From Proluteimonas flavola (GTDB lineage Bacteria > Pseudomonadota > Gammaproteobacteria > Xanthomonadales > Xanthomonadaceae), in assembly GCF_021191705.1 (NCBI RefSeq), contig NZ_JAIWPU010000012.1:87348-151347 (forward strand): a stretch of DNA of 64,000 nt, written 5' to 3'. The notes below the pieces were generated by a model, which was given only the letters and a program-made list of their open reading frames with translations, searched no databases and was not told where the DNA came from. Position 1 is the stretch's first letter. The number at the start of each line of letters is the position of its first letter. Shown here one piece after another: positions 24,441 through 34,209 of this stretch. The position numbers and the translations under genes were made by a program.

Positions 24441-25396
24441 AGGCCTTCGGATTCGAACGCGCGGAATCGCCCGCGGCGGCGGCCACCGCCGCCGCGCGCA
24501 CGCCCGGCACGAAGTTCATCGGCGGCGGCACCAACCTGCTCGACCTGATGAAGCTGGAGATCGAAACGCCGGCGCATCTGGTCGATGTCAACGGGCTCTC
24601 GCTCGACACGATCGAGAAGCGCGACGACGGTGGCCTGCGCATCAGCGCCGGCGTGCGCAATACCGATCTCGCGGCCAATGATCGCGTGCGCAGGGACTAT
24701 CCGCTGCTGTCGCGCGCCCTGCTCGCCGGTGCGTCCGGCCAGCTGCGCAACCGCGCGACGACGGCCGGCAACCTGCTGCAGCGCACGCGTTGCCCCTACT
24801 TCTACGACACCGACCAGGCCTGCAACAAGCGCCTGCCGGGCAGCGGCTGCGGCGCGATCGAAGGCTACAGCCGCCAGCTTGCGGTGATCGGTGGCAGCAA
24901 GGACTGCATCGCCACGCATCCCAGCGACATGGCGGTGGCGATGCGCGCGCTCGACGCGGTGGTCGAGACCGTCAAGGCCGATGGCCGAACGCGTCGCATC
25001 CCACTCGATGATTTATACCTCGCGCCCGGCAATACGCCGCAGCGCGAAACGGTGCTTGAAGCCGGCGAACTGATCACGGCAGTCGTGCTGCCACCGCCGG
25101 TCGGCGGTCGCCAGATCTATCGCAAGGTCCGAGATCGCGCCTCGTATGCGTTCGCGCTGGTCTCGGTCGCCGCGATCGTGCAGCGCGACGGCAGCGGACG
25201 CGTGGTCGTCGGCGGTGTCGCGCACAAGCCCTGGCACCGCGATGCGGCCGATGCCGAATTGCCGCGTGGCGCCAGGGCGGTCGCAGCGCGTCTGTTCGAA
25301 GGCGCCGCGCCGACCGACGACAACCGGTTCAAGCTGATGCTCGCCGAGCGCAGCATCGCTGCGGCCCTGGCCGAAGCCCAGGAGGCCATGTCATGA
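24437..25396 (+). CDS. paoB: Aldehyde oxidoreductase, FAD and [4Fe-4S] subunit (PaoB-like)
   Basis: A 319-residue FAD subunit. [14 protein letters not shown] is the FAD-binding loop and [17 protein letters not shown] the second flavin motif. A cysteine-bearing insert follows ([30 protein letters not shown]), which in PaoB carries an additional [4Fe-4S] cluster and separates it from ordinary xanthine dehydrogenase FAD subunits. ATGA overlaps on both sides indicate coupled translation with paoA and paoC. Confidence 0.92.
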   Translation: MKAFGFERAESPAAAATAAARTPGTKFIGGGTNLLDLMKLEIETPAHLVDVNGLSLDTIEKRDDGGLRISAGVRNTDLAANDRVRRDYPLLSRALLAGASGQLRNRATTAGNLLQRTRCPYFYDTDQACNKRLPGSGCGAIEGYSRQLAVIGGSKDCIATHPSDMAVAMRALDAVVETVKADGRTRRIPLDDLYLAPGNTPQRETVLEAGELITAVVLPPPVGGRQIYRKVRDRASYAFALVSVAAIVQRDGSGRVVVGGVAHKPWHRDAADAELPRGARAVAARLFEGAAPTDDNRFKLMLAERSIAAALAEAQEAMS

Positions 25397-27594
25397 AGTT
25401 CGACACGCCCGCAGGCCCGAACCCGATCGACGCGATGCGCGTCGTCGGCCAGCCGCTCGACCGCATCGACGGCCCGCACAAGGTCGCCGGCACCGCGCAT
25501 TACGCCTACGAGTGGCACGACGTCACCGCACGCGCGGCCTACGGCCACGTCATCGGCGCCGGCATCGCGAAGGGCCGCATCGCCTCGATCGACATCAGCG
25601 CCGCCGAACGTGCGCCCGGCGTGCTGGCGGTCGTCACCGCGCACAATGCCGGCAAGCTCGGCAAGGGCCGCATGAACACCGCGACCCTGCTCGGCGGACC
25701 GGAGATCCAGCACTACCACCAGGCGATCGCACTGGTCGTCGCCGAGACCTTCGAACAGGCGCGCGCCGCCGCGTCTCTGGTGCGCGTGGCCTATACGCGC
25801 AGCCGCGGGCGTTTCTCGCTCGAACGCGAGAAGGACAACGCGGTGAAGCCGCAGGGCGGCGACACGCCGGCCGATACCGCGGTCGGCGAGTTCGAAGCCG
25901 CATTCGCATCGGCCGAGGTCACGCTGGACGAGACCTACACCACGCCCGACCAGTCGCACGCGATGATGGAGCCGATGGCATCGCTCGCCGAATGGGATGG
26001 CGACAAGGTCACGATCTGGACCTCGAACCAGATGATCGCCTGGGGCAAGAGCGACGTTGCCCGCACGCTCGGCATCGCGCCGGACAAGGTGCGGCTGGTG
26101 TCGCCGTACATCGGTGGCGGTTTCGGCGGAAAACTGTTCGTGCGTGCCGACGCGGTGCTCGCAGCGCTCGGCGCGAAGGCCGCCAGGCGGCCGGTCAAGG
26201 TCGCGCTGCATCGCCCGCTGATCGCCAACAACACCACGCACCGCCCGGCCACGCTGCAGCGCATCCGCATCGGTGCGAACCGCGACGGCCGCATCACCGC
26301 GATGGGGCATGAAAGCTGGTCGGGCGACCTGGAAGGCGGTGGACCCGAGGTCGCCGTGCAGCAGACCCGTCTGCTCTACGCCGGCGAACATCGCATGACG
26401 AAGATGCGCCTGGCGACGCTGGATCTTCCCGAAGGCAACGCGATGCGCGCGCCCGGAGAGACGCCCGGCATGATGGCGCTGGAAATCGCGATCGACGAGA
26501 TCGCCGACAAGCTGGGCATGGATCCGGTCGAGTTCCGCATCCGCAACGACACCCAGGTCGATCCCGAAAAGCCCGAGCGTCCGTTCTCGCAGCGCCAGCT
26601 GGTCGAGTGCCTGCGCCAGGGCGCGGAGAGATTCGGCTGGGACGCACGCAAGGCGCACGGCAGCGTGCGCGACGGCCGTTGGCTGGTCGGCATGGGCGTG
26701 GCCGCGGGCTTCCGCGGCGCGCCGGTGATGAAGTCCGGCGCGCGCGTGCGCCTCGATGGCGATGGCCGCGTCACCGTCGAAACCGACATGACCGACATCG
26801 GCACCGGCAGCTACACGATCATCGCGCAGACCGCGGCCGAGACGCTGGGCCTGCCGATCGGATCGATCGACGTGAAACTCGGCGATTCCGACTTCCCCGC
26901 ATCTGCCGGTTCCGGCGGCCAGTGGGGCGCGAACAGCGCGACCGCCGGCGTCTACGCCGCCTGCATGAAGCTGCGCGAAGTCGTGGCGACGAAGCTCGAG
27001 CTCGATCCCGCAACGGCGGCATTCGCAGACGGCAAGGTCAGCGCCGGCGGCAAGTCGGTCGCGCTTGCGGATGCCGCGGGCGACGGACAGATCGTCGTCG
27101 AGGATGCGATCGAGTTCGGCGATCTCGACAAGCGGAAGCAGCTCAGCACCTTCGCCGCGCACTTCGCCGAAGTCGGCGTCGACATGTACACCGGCGAGAC
27201 CCGCGTACGCCGCATGCTGTCGGTGGCCGCGGCTGGCCGCATCCTCAATCCGAAGCAGGCCCGCAGCCAGATGATCGGCGCGATGACGATGGGCGTCGGC
27301 GCCGCGCTGAGCGAGGAACTTGCGGTCGATACGACCATGGGCTTCTTCGTCAACCACGATCTCGCCGGCTACGAGGTGCCCGTGCACGCCGACATCCCGG
27401 CGCAGGCGGTCGTGTTCCTCGATGAAGCCGACGCCGACAGTTCGCCGATGAAGGCCAAGGGCGTGGGTGAGCTGGGCCTGTGCGGCGTGCCGGCGGCGAT
27501 CGCCAATGCGATCCACAACGCCACCGGCGTGCGCGTGCGCGCGTATCCGATCACGCTGGAGAAGGTGATCGGCGGCCTGTCCGATGTCGCCTGA
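25393..27594 (+). CDS. paoC: Aldehyde oxidoreductase, molybdenum-binding catalytic subunit (PaoC-like)
   Basis: A 733-residue large subunit of the xanthine-oxidase family. It shows [22 protein letters not shown] at the N-terminus, the cofactor loops GGGFGGKL and [11 protein letters not shown], and the C-terminal active-site glutamate in [10 protein letters not shown]. Length and spacing match PaoC/YagR. It binds Mo-molybdopterin cytosine dinucleotide and oxidises aldehydes to acids, which helps detoxification. It is the last gene of the operon and is followed by a GC-rich hairpin. Confidence 0.93.
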   Translation: MKFDTPAGPNPIDAMRVVGQPLDRIDGPHKVAGTAHYAYEWHDVTARAAYGHVIGAGIAKGRIASIDISAAERAPGVLAVVTAHNAGKLGKGRMNTATLLGGPEIQHYHQAIALVVAETFEQARAAASLVRVAYTRSRGRFSLEREKDNAVKPQGGDTPADTAVGEFEAAFASAEVTLDETYTTPDQSHAMMEPMASLAEWDGDKVTIWTSNQMIAWGKSDVARTLGIAPDKVRLVSPYIGGGFGGKLFVRADAVLAALGAKAARRPVKVALHRPLIANNTTHRPATLQRIRIGANRDGRITAMGHESWSGDLEGGGPEVAVQQTRLLYAGEHRMTKMRLATLDLPEGNAMRAPGETPGMMALEIAIDEIADKLGMDPVEFRIRNDTQVDPEKPERPFSQRQLVECLRQGAERFGWDARKAHGSVRDGRWLVGMGVAAGFRGAPVMKSGARVRLDGDGRVTVETDMTDIGTGSYTIIAQTAAETLGLPIGSIDVKLGDSDFPASAGSGGQWGANSATAGVYAACMKLREVVATKLELDPATAAFADGKVSAGGKSVALADAAGDGQIVVEDAIEFGDLDKRKQLSTFAAHFAEVGVDMYTGETRVRRMLSVAAAGRILNPKQARSQMIGAMTMGVGAALSEELAVDTTMGFFVNHDLAGYEVPVHADIPAQAVVFLDEADADSSPMKAKGVGELGLCGVPAAIANAIHNATGVRVRAYPITLEKVIGGLSDVA

Positions 27595-27605
27595 CATACC
27601 TCGAA

Positions 27606-27629
27606 CCCGCCCCCGCCCGCGGGGGCGGG
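27606..27629. terminator. GC-rich hairpin between convergent genes
   Basis: CCCGCCCCCG and CGGGGGCGGG pair around a 4-base loop, 11 bases after the paoC stop and 19 bases before the LysR stop on the other strand. No long T-run follows, so termination may be imperfect. Confidence 0.6.
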
Positions 27630-27648
27630 CTTGAGCAAAGCGCATTGG

Positions 27649-28569
27649 TCACTGCCGCTGCAGCACCGGCGCGTGTGTATCCATCAGTTCGACGATCCAG
27701 TCGATGAACACCCGCAGCTTCGCGCTGACGTGCCGGTTGGGCGGAAACGCGATGTACATCGGCATGGGATCGAGCGTCCAGTCCTCGAACAGCGTCACCA
27801 GCTCGCCGCTCGCCACGTGCGGCCTGGCCATGTAGGCCGGCAGCCACAGCACGCCCATCCCCGCGAGACCGGCGGCGAGGTAGGCGTTGCCGTCGTCCAG
27901 CGCCACCACGTAGCGCCCCTGCGCCTGCACGTGCTCGTCGCCGCGGCGCATCGCGTACGGCAACGGCTTGCCGGTGCGCGCCCACAGGAAGCCGACGATG
28001 CGGTGATGCGAGTCCTCCAGCTCGCGCGGATGCACCGGCGTGCCCATGCGCTGCAGATACGCGGGCGCTGCATGCACGCCCAGCTGCAGATCGCCGACAT
28101 GCCGCGCGACCAGCGACTGGTCGGTGATCGTGCCGCCGCGCACCACGCAGTCCACGTTCTCGCCGATCAGGTCCACGCGCCGGTCGCTGACGCCCAGATC
28201 CAGTTGGATCTCCGGATAGCGCGCGTGGAAGTCCGGCAACGCCGGCACCAGGATCATCCGCGCGAACGGACTGGGCACATCGACACGCAGGCGCCCGCGC
28301 GGTGCAGCGGACGCATTCGACAGGCTGGTCTCGGCATCGTCCATGTCGGCCAGCAGACGCACCACACGCTCGTAATACGCCGCGCCATCGGCGGTCACGT
28401 TGACCTGCCGCGTCGTACGATTGAGCAGTTTGACCCGCAGCCGCGCCTCCAGCTGCTGCACCAGCTGCGTCACCGTGGTCCGGCTCATGTGCAGTGTGTC
28501 CGCAGCTCTGGTGAAGCTGCCCGCCTCCACCACGCGCACGAACGCCTGCATCGCATCGAAACGGTCCAT
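27649..28569 (-). CDS. LysR-family transcriptional regulator
   Basis: A 306-residue LysR protein from ATG 28569 (MDRFDAMQAFVRVVEAGSF). The winged HTH contains AADTLHMSRTTVTQLVQQLEARL and the CrgA/PecT-like LLNRTTRQVNVTADG. The effector domain begins near RLRVDVPSPFARMIL. It is divergent from the RidA gene across 116 bases, a common layout for LysR proteins controlling their neighbour. The inducer is unknown. The longer frame to 28692 is rejected because it runs through the shared promoter region. Confidence 0.92.
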   Translation of the reverse strand: MDRFDAMQAFVRVVEAGSFTRAADTLHMSRTTVTQLVQQLEARLRVKLLNRTTRQVNVTADGAAYYERVVRLLADMDDAETSLSNASAAPRGRLRVDVPSPFARMILVPALPDFHARYPEIQLDLGVSDRRVDLIGENVDCVVRGGTITDQSLVARHVGDLQLGVHAAPAYLQRMGTPVHPRELEDSHHRIVGFLWARTGKPLPYAMRRGDEHVQAQGRYVVALDDGNAYLAAGLAGMGVLWLPAYMARPHVASGELVTLFEDWTLDPMPMYIAFPPNRHVSAKLRVFIDWIVELMDTHAPVLQRQ

Positions 28570-28685
28570 TGGCGGTCCAGCTGCGGAGGTTGTTTGGATT
28601 CTACGAACAGTGCTGGCGAGCGCTGCGTATTTATCGCGCAGGCCCGCATCCCCAGACTGGGTCATCGCAATCACAGGAGATCCCC

Positions 28686-29090
28686 ATGGCAACTCGCGAC
28701 GCTGTATTCCCCGCCGGCCGCCATGCGCTGTACGAGACGCACCGCTATTCGCCGGCCATCCGTTCCGACGGCTTCCTGTTCGTCGCCGGCCAGGTCGGCA
28801 GCCGCGAAGACGGCTCCCCCGAACCGGAATTCGAGCAGCAGGTGCGACGCGCCTTCGAGAACCTCAACGCCGTACTCGCTGCAGCCGGCGCCACGTTCGA
28901 CGACGTGGTCGACGTGACGTTCTTCATCGTCGACCCCGCGAACCGCTTCGAACGCGCGTGGGCAATCGTGCCGGAGTACTGGGGCGAGGCGCCGTTCCCG
29001 ACTGCGACGGTGGTAGGCGTGACCTGGCTGGCCGGGTTCGACTTCGAGATCAAGGTGGTGGCGAAGTTGCCGGAAGGTGTGGCTGGCTGA
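28686..29090 (+). CDS. RidA family (YjgF/YER057c/UK114) protein
   Basis: A 134-residue protein with GGAG before ATG 28686. The family strand-loop motif LFVAGQVGSREDGS and the QVRRAFENLNAVLAAAGATFDDVVDVTFF helix are clear. The usual C-terminal arginine motif (R-xx-E/V) is replaced around FPTATVVGVTWLA, so this belongs to a Rid subgroup that may not deaminate 2-aminoacrylate. It is divergent from the LysR gene and probably regulated by it. Confidence 0.88.
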   Translation: MATRDAVFPAGRHALYETHRYSPAIRSDGFLFVAGQVGSREDGSPEPEFEQQVRRAFENLNAVLAAAGATFDDVVDVTFFIVDPANRFERAWAIVPEYWGEAPFPTATVVGVTWLAGFDFEIKVVAKLPEGVAG

Positions 29091-29162
29091 GCGTGCGTGA
29101 CACGCGCCATTGGCCAAGTGGCGCGCAGCGCGCCAAACGCGGTGCAGGCAGACACGACCCGC

Positions 29163-29286
29163 CCCGTCATCCCGGCGCAGGCCGGGACCCAGTGACTTGC
29201 GCGCAGGCATGCAAGGCGATTTAGAGTCGCGCGATCAACCTGCGCAGCTGAAGACACTGGATCCCGGCCTGCGCCGGGATGACGAG
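29163..29286. repeat. Paired GTCATCCCGGCG-type dispersed repeat
   Basis: CCCGTCATCCCGGCGCAGGC at the left end is mirrored by GGCCTGCGCCGGGATGACG at the right, about 60 bases apart. The same arms occur at 45182-45281 and, as single arms, at 39657-39690 and near 39935-39963. This type is common in Xanthomonadaceae intergenic DNA and often mis-predicted as a VIPAKAGIQ peptide. Confidence 0.8.
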
Positions 29287-29325
29287 CGAAAAGGACTCGC
29301 TGGCGGATTCCGGAGAACTGGACAA

Positions 29326-29355
29326 GAACAAAGGGCCCGAAAGGGCCCTCTGTTC
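29326..29355 (-). terminator. Terminator of the sorbosone-dehydrogenase-like operon
   Basis: On the minus strand GAACAGAGGGCCC pairs with GGGCCCTTTGTTC around TTTC and ends in a T-rich tail, 21 bases past the stop codon. Confidence 0.8.
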
Positions 29356-29376
29356 TTCACGCCATCACCTGCGTCA

Positions 29377-30777
29377 TCAACCTGCAGGCGGCGGCGTTCC
29401 CGGTGCAGCCGCCGGCGCAGCCTCCGTCGGCGCCGGTGCAGCAGGCGCACCCGGCGCGCCCCCCGTCGGCGTGATCCGCCAGATGGTGTTGGCCAAGTCG
29501 TCCGCCACCAGCAACGCACCGCGCGGGTCGACGGTCACGCCCACCGGACGGCCACGCGCCTTGCCGTCTTCGCCGAGGAAACCGGTCGCGAAATCGATCG
29601 CTTCGCCCGACGGCTTCCCATCGCGGAACGGCACGAACGAGACCTTGTAGCCCACCGGCGGATTGCGGTTCCAGCTGCCGTGCTGGCCGACGAACACGCC
29701 GTTGGCGAACTGCGCGCCCATCGACGGCGTGGAGAACGCGACGCCCAGTGCGGCCACGTGCGAACCCAGCGCGAAATCCGGTGTGATCGCCGATGCGACC
29801 TTTTCCGGATTCAGCGGACGCACGCGCTCGTCGACGTTCTGGCCCCAGTAGCTGTAGGGCCAGCCGTAGAACCCGCCCGGACGCACGCTGGTCAGGTAAT
29901 CGGGCACCAGTTCGTCGCCGATCTCGTCGCGTTCGTTGACCACGGCCCACAGCTGGTCCATGCCCGGCTGCATCGCCAGCGCGGTGGGATTGCGCAGGCC
30001 GGTCGCGAACACGCGATGGAAGCCTGTCGCGGCTTCCACCTGCCAGACCATCGCGCGGCTCTCTTCCACTGCCAGGCCGCGCTCGGTGATGTTGCTGTCC
30101 GAGCCGATACCGACGAACAGGTAACGACCGTCGGCACTGATCGTCAGCGCCTTGGTCCAATGGTGGTTGATCGCCGCCGGCAGCCTGGTGATCTCTTCCG
30201 GCGCACCGGCCGCGTTGACCGCGCCGGCCGTGTACGGGAAGCGCAGCAGCGCGTCCTGCGTGGCGACGTAGATCGAATCGTTGCCGAAGGCAAGACCGTA
30301 GGGCGCGTCGAGATTGTCGGCGAACACCGACCGGTTCTCGTAGGTGCCGTCGCCATCGGTGTCGCGCAGCAGGGTCAGACGGTTGCCGCTGTCGACCTGC
30401 GTATTGCCGCGGGCCTTGATCATGCCGGCGATGATGTCCTTCGGCGTGAGCTTCGGCGCGCGTCCGCCGCGGCCTTCGGCCACGAGGATGTCGCCGTTGG
30501 GCAGCACCAGCATCTGGCGCGGGATCAGCAGGTTGTCGGCGATCGGCGCGATCTCGTACCCCTCCGGCACCGTCGGCAACTGATCGCCCCACTCGGCCGG
30601 CAGCGAGATCTTCAGCGTCGGGAACAGACCGCGCTGCGGCTTCGGCAGGTCCGGCGACGGCCCCACATAGGTTTCATCCGGCGTACCGCCGCAGGCGACG
30701 AGTGCGAGCGCCAGCGCAGGCACCAGGGCGCGCGTCGGCAATGCGCACTTCGGACGCTTCGCATGGAGACGGTTCAT
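29377..30777 (-). CDS. Sorbosone-dehydrogenase-family lipoprotein (PQQ beta-propeller)
   Basis: A 466-residue protein with a lipoprotein signal (ALVPALALALVACGG). The rest is a six-bladed soluble-glucose-dehydrogenase-like propeller, with VLPNGDILVAEG, YGLAFGNDSIYVA, GLRNPTALAMQPG, GGFYGWPYSYWGQNVD and GSWNRNPPVGYKV as blade motifs. Such enzymes use PQQ to oxidise sugars or alcohols in the periplasm. The C-terminus is an Ala/Pro-rich tail of low complexity. ATG 30777 overlaps the DUF2231 stop (ATGA), so the two membrane-associated proteins probably act together. Substrate unknown; no PQQ synthesis genes are in the window. Confidence 0.88.
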   Translation of the reverse strand: MNRLHAKRPKCALPTRALVPALALALVACGGTPDETYVGPSPDLPKPQRGLFPTLKISLPAEWGDQLPTVPEGYEIAPIADNLLIPRQMLVLPNGDILVAEGRGGRAPKLTPKDIIAGMIKARGNTQVDSGNRLTLLRDTDGDGTYENRSVFADNLDAPYGLAFGNDSIYVATQDALLRFPYTAGAVNAAGAPEEITRLPAAINHHWTKALTISADGRYLFVGIGSDSNITERGLAVEESRAMVWQVEAATGFHRVFATGLRNPTALAMQPGMDQLWAVVNERDEIGDELVPDYLTSVRPGGFYGWPYSYWGQNVDERVRPLNPEKVASAITPDFALGSHVAALGVAFSTPSMGAQFANGVFVGQHGSWNRNPPVGYKVSFVPFRDGKPSGEAIDFATGFLGEDGKARGRPVGVTVDPRGALLVADDLANTIWRITPTGGAPGAPAAPAPTEAAPAAAPGTPPPAG

Positions 30778-31214
30778 GGCAGCACCTCCCGGCGACGCAA
30801 GGTGCCGCCAAGCGCGAACCACAGGCTCGCCCCGATCGACAGCACGCACAGCACCGACCACACCAGCGCCTGCGGCATCTTCTGCCAGGCGTCCATGGCG
30901 TGGATCAGCGAATTGAGGAAGCCGAGCACGCAGGTCAGCGCCAGCAGACCGACATAGATGAAGCGGGTGCGCGTGCGCGCCGTCGGGGTGATCAGCGAGA
31001 CCAGCGCCCAGACCAGCGCAATGACCGCGAACACCATCGCGCCGACCAGCAGCCAGGACGCGAAGTTGGTCCACTGGACCTCGTAGGACCGCGCGTACGC
31101 GATATCGGCGAGCAAGGCGCCCAGGAAAAGAGGGAATGCACTGCTGGCCAGCAACAGGTGCAACGGGTTCAGCGGCCGGTACGGCTGCGTCACGAGTACG
31201 GGAGGTGTCTGCAT
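30774..31214 (-). CDS. DUF2231 four-helix membrane protein
   Basis: A 146-residue protein with four hydrophobic segments and NPLHLLLASSAFPLFLGALLADI near the N-terminus, typical of DUF2231. Such proteins often accompany periplasmic oxidoreductases and may pass electrons to the respiratory chain, but no heme ligand pair can be assigned with confidence. First gene of the two-gene operon with the sorbosone-dehydrogenase-like lipoprotein. Confidence 0.85.
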   Translation of the reverse strand: MQTPPVLVTQPYRPLNPLHLLLASSAFPLFLGALLADIAYARSYEVQWTNFASWLLVGAMVFAVIALVWALVSLITPTARTRTRFIYVGLLALTCVLGFLNSLIHAMDAWQKMPQALVWSVLCVLSIGASLWFALGGTLRRREVLP

Positions 31215-31330
31215 GGGGAAGTCTCATCGGCGGCGGGGCCGCGTCACGCCAGGCGATCCGCGGTGCGCCGGAGACATTCGTACATTCGGACGCAAGGCGT
31301 AGTGAATGCGTCTTGTTGCACGCATCGCAA

Positions 31331-31355
31331 TCGCCTGAGGCGATGTCACACATCG
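31331..31355. promoter_or_regulatory. Overlapping dyads upstream of the FNT gene
   Basis: TCGCC-TGA-GGCGA (31331-31343) overlaps CGATGT-CAC-ACATCG (31341-31355). They lie about 90 bases upstream of the formate/nitrite transporter start and 117 upstream of the divergent DUF2231 start. They do not match the FNR or CRP consensus well. Candidate operator only. Confidence 0.35.
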
Positions 31356-31444
31356 CGACATCACCAACCCGAACCCGCGCCGTGGCCGCCTGCTTCACCG
31401 CCGCCTGCGTATAGCTGGACGCTCTCCCGAACGGACGCGCCCAC

Positions 31445-32257
31445 ATGGCCGACGCCGCTCCCGCCACCACACCGCCCGAAGACGTCGCGAGCACGATCTC
31501 CGACACCTGCGTCGAAAAGGCCACGCTGCCCGTCGGCAGGATGATCGGCCTCGGCATGCTGGCCGGCGCCTACATCGGCTTCGGCAGCCTCGTCGCCGTG
31601 CTGATCGGTGCAGGCGCCAGCGACCTGCCCTACGGCCTGACGCAGATCGCCGCCGGTGCCGGCTTTGCCCTCGGCCTGATCCTCGTGCTGCTCGCCGGCG
31701 CCGAACTGTTCACCGGCAACACGCTGATGACCCTGCCGCTCGCGCAACAGCGCATCGGCCCCGGCCAACTGCTGCGCGCATGGAGCCTCGTGTGGATCGC
31801 CAACCTCGTCGGCGCCCTGCTGCTGGTGCTGCTCGCCATCGGTGCAGGCCTGCACCTCGCAGGCGACGGCGCATTCGCCACGTCCGCCATCGAACTCGCC
31901 ACCGGGAAGGCGTCCAAATCCGCCGGCAGCATCGTCGCCAGCGGCATCCTCGCCAACGTGCTGGTGTGCCTGGCCGTGTGGATGGCCGCCGGCACGCAAT
32001 CCGCCGTCGACAAGGTCGCCGTCATCGTGCCGCCCGTCGCGGCCTTCGTCGCACTGGGCCTGGAGCACTCGGTCGCGAACATGTCGCTGCTGCCGCTGGG
32101 CCTGCTGGCGCAGGCGGCGACGGGTGCGGAATTGCCGGCTGGACTGTCGTGGGGCGCGGCAGGCGCCAACCTGCTGTGGTCGACGCTGGGGAACATCCTG
32201 GGCGGTGGTGGGATCGGGCTCGCGTACTGGGCGATCTACCTGCGCAAGAAGGCGTAG
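31445..32257 (+). CDS. Formate/nitrite transporter (FNT) family channel
   Basis: A 270-residue inner-membrane protein with six hydrophobic segments. FNT hallmarks are GMLAGAYIGFGSLVAVLI, the pore loop AGAELFTGNTLM and the second half VLVCLAVWMA and GLEHSVANMSLLPLG, with the conserved central His in GLEHSVANM. It should form a pentameric channel for small monocarboxylates or nitrite. No formate or nitrite enzyme gene is adjacent, so the solute is open. Confidence 0.92.
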   Translation: MADAAPATTPPEDVASTISDTCVEKATLPVGRMIGLGMLAGAYIGFGSLVAVLIGAGASDLPYGLTQIAAGAGFALGLILVLLAGAELFTGNTLMTLPLAQQRIGPGQLLRAWSLVWIANLVGALLLVLLAIGAGLHLAGDGAFATSAIELATGKASKSAGSIVASGILANVLVCLAVWMAAGTQSAVDKVAVIVPPVAAFVALGLEHSVANMSLLPLGLLAQAATGAELPAGLSWGAAGANLLWSTLGNILGGGGIGLAYWAIYLRKKA

Positions 32258-32559
32258 CGCCCACTCCGCAGCGCGAAGCGCTGGCGCCACCCAAGCAGCC
32301 TGTCGCATCGTCGCGCGCACGTGCGTTCGCCGAGATCGAAAGCCTCTCGCCCGCGATATCTGCTTTCGGCCAGAAGCGAACGCGGGCACGTGTGTTTCCG
32401 CTAGAATTCCGGCGTCGCAGGACACGCACGCAAGAATCAGGGCTCGCCCCCCGGGGTCGAAGACCGCCGACCTATAGACAGGGCCATCATGCCTCCTATT
32501 TCCAGACCTGACGTCCCTGGGCCTCAGGCGACATTGCCGTTCCATTCCGCGCCCCTTTC
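32258..32559. other. Intergenic, no feature recognised
   Basis: About 300 bases between the FNT channel and the amidase, both on the plus strand. No convincing ORF, RNA or repeat was seen. An AT-richer CTATAGACAGG stretch near 32472 could contribute to an amidase promoter, but no -35 is evident. Confidence 0.3.
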
Positions 32560-34041
32560 GTGACATCTGCGCAGAATAGTCTCGCGGCAGGAGATCTGGC
32601 GTTTTCGTCGGCGATCGACCTGGCGCAACTGATCCAGCGCAAACACGTCAGCTCGCTCGAACTCACCCGCTACTACATCGAGCGCATCCAGCATTTCGAC
32701 AACGCGTTGAATGCTGTCGTGGTGCGGGATTTCGACCGCGCGCTGGAAGCGGCGAAGTCGGCTGACGCGGCGCTTGCGCGGGGGCACTGGCTGGGACCTC
32801 TGCACGGCGTCCCGACGACGGTCAAGGAAACCTTCGACGTCGCTGGATTGCGCACGACGTGGGGCGTGCCGGAACAACGGAACAATGTCGCCCGGAACGA
32901 CGCAACGATCGTCGAACGCCTGAAGGCAGCCGGCGCCCATGTCATGGGCAAGACGAACGTTCCGCTGCGACTCGGGGACTGGCAGAGCTACAACGACATC
33001 TACGGGACCACACGCAATCCGTGGGATGCGACGCGCTCACCGGGTGGCTCCTCCGGCGGATCGGCCGCCGCGCTGGCTGCCGGCTTGACCGGCCTGGAGT
33101 TCGCCTCCGACATCGGCGGGTCGATCCGGAATCCCTCGCACTTCTGCGGTGTCTACGGGCACAAGCCCACGTACGGCATCGTTCCGACGCTGGGCCACAC
33201 CCCTCTGGGCGTCGCATCCGCACCGGATCTGAATGTCGTCGGGCCCATGGCGCGAAGCGCGGAAGATCTGGCGCTGGCGCTGGACATCGTCGCGGGGCCT
33301 GACCGGTTCCGGTCACCGGGCTGGGCGCTGGCGCTGCCACCGCCGAGGGCAAGTACGTTACGTGGCTTGCGCGTTGCGATCTGGCCGCAGGAGGAAGACG
33401 TTCCCACCTCGATCGATATCTCGGATCGCGTGCAGGCCATCGGCGAAGTGCTCGCCCGCGCCGGCGCGGTCGTATCGGATCTGGCGCGCCCTGCACTTTC
33501 GCCAAGGGAATCGCACGCCACCTATCTGAGCCTGTTGGGATCCACAGGACTGGTCAACCTGCCCGACGCCTACTACGCCGCGACCCAGGCTGCGGCTGCA
33601 GCGCTCGACGCGAACGATGCATCGCCGCTGGCGATCCTGACGCGCGCCCGCGTCCTGGATCATCGAAGCTGGTGCGATCACGACGAAAGGCGTAGCCGGC
33701 ACCGACTGCGGTGGCGCGACTTCTTCGACGGGTGGGACGTGGTGATCTGCCCGATCTCCGCCACGACGGCGTTCCCGCATGATCATCGACCCAAGCTCGA
33801 GCGGTTGCTTGCGGTCGACGCGCTGGAGACCCTGCATTACGAGCAGTACTTCTGGGTCGGTCTGGCGAGCGTCGCGTACTTGCCGAGCACCGCTTTCCCC
33901 AGCGGGTCGTCACGTGACGGGCTTCCGATCGGGCTCCAGATCATCGGCCCGGAGTACGGCGATCGGACCACGATTGAAGTCGCCCGGCTGATCGCACAGG
34001 AGCTTGGCGGCTTTCAGGCGCCGCCGGGTTTCGGGGTATAG
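32560..34041 (+). CDS. Amidase-signature-family hydrolase
   Basis: A 493-residue protein with the Ser-Ser-Lys triad of the amidase signature family: Lys89 (TTVKETF), Ser164 (SPGGSSGGS) and Ser188 (DIGGSIR). C-terminal [15 protein letters not shown] is also conserved. The GTG start at 32560 has no visible ribosome-binding site, so the true start may differ. It stands alone; the natural amide is unknown. It is unlikely to be GatA, because no gatB or gatC is nearby. Confidence 0.88.
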   Translation: MTSAQNSLAAGDLAFSSAIDLAQLIQRKHVSSLELTRYYIERIQHFDNALNAVVVRDFDRALEAAKSADAALARGHWLGPLHGVPTTVKETFDVAGLRTTWGVPEQRNNVARNDATIVERLKAAGAHVMGKTNVPLRLGDWQSYNDIYGTTRNPWDATRSPGGSSGGSAAALAAGLTGLEFASDIGGSIRNPSHFCGVYGHKPTYGIVPTLGHTPLGVASAPDLNVVGPMARSAEDLALALDIVAGPDRFRSPGWALALPPPRASTLRGLRVAIWPQEEDVPTSIDISDRVQAIGEVLARAGAVVSDLARPALSPRESHATYLSLLGSTGLVNLPDAYYAATQAAAAALDANDASPLAILTRARVLDHRSWCDHDERRSRHRLRWRDFFDGWDVVICPISATTAFPHDHRPKLERLLAVDALETLHYEQYFWVGLASVAYLPSTAFPSGSSRDGLPIGLQIIGPEYGDRTTIEVARLIAQELGGFQAPPGFGV

Positions 34042-34209
34042 CGTCCACGGCCGGGCACATTGGACGCAGCCCTGGAAAAATTCAGAAGTCGGACCTGTGT
34101 ACGGATCTTTCGCGATGGTGGGAAGGTGGGCTGCGCGAGTTCCGGGAAGGTAGACGTCCGCTACCCCGTCGCTCGCCTCTACAGCCCTCCAAGCGCCGCG
34201 CAGTCCGCC

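Noticed and set aside
29377..31557. Fusion of the lipoprotein frame with upstream codons (726 residues)
   Set aside because: The extra N-terminal residues read through DUF2231 in another frame; a lipobox start at 30777 is clear.
32258..32559. Riboswitch or leader RNA upstream of the amidase
   Set aside because: Only short weak inverted repeats are present; no recognised aptamer core.
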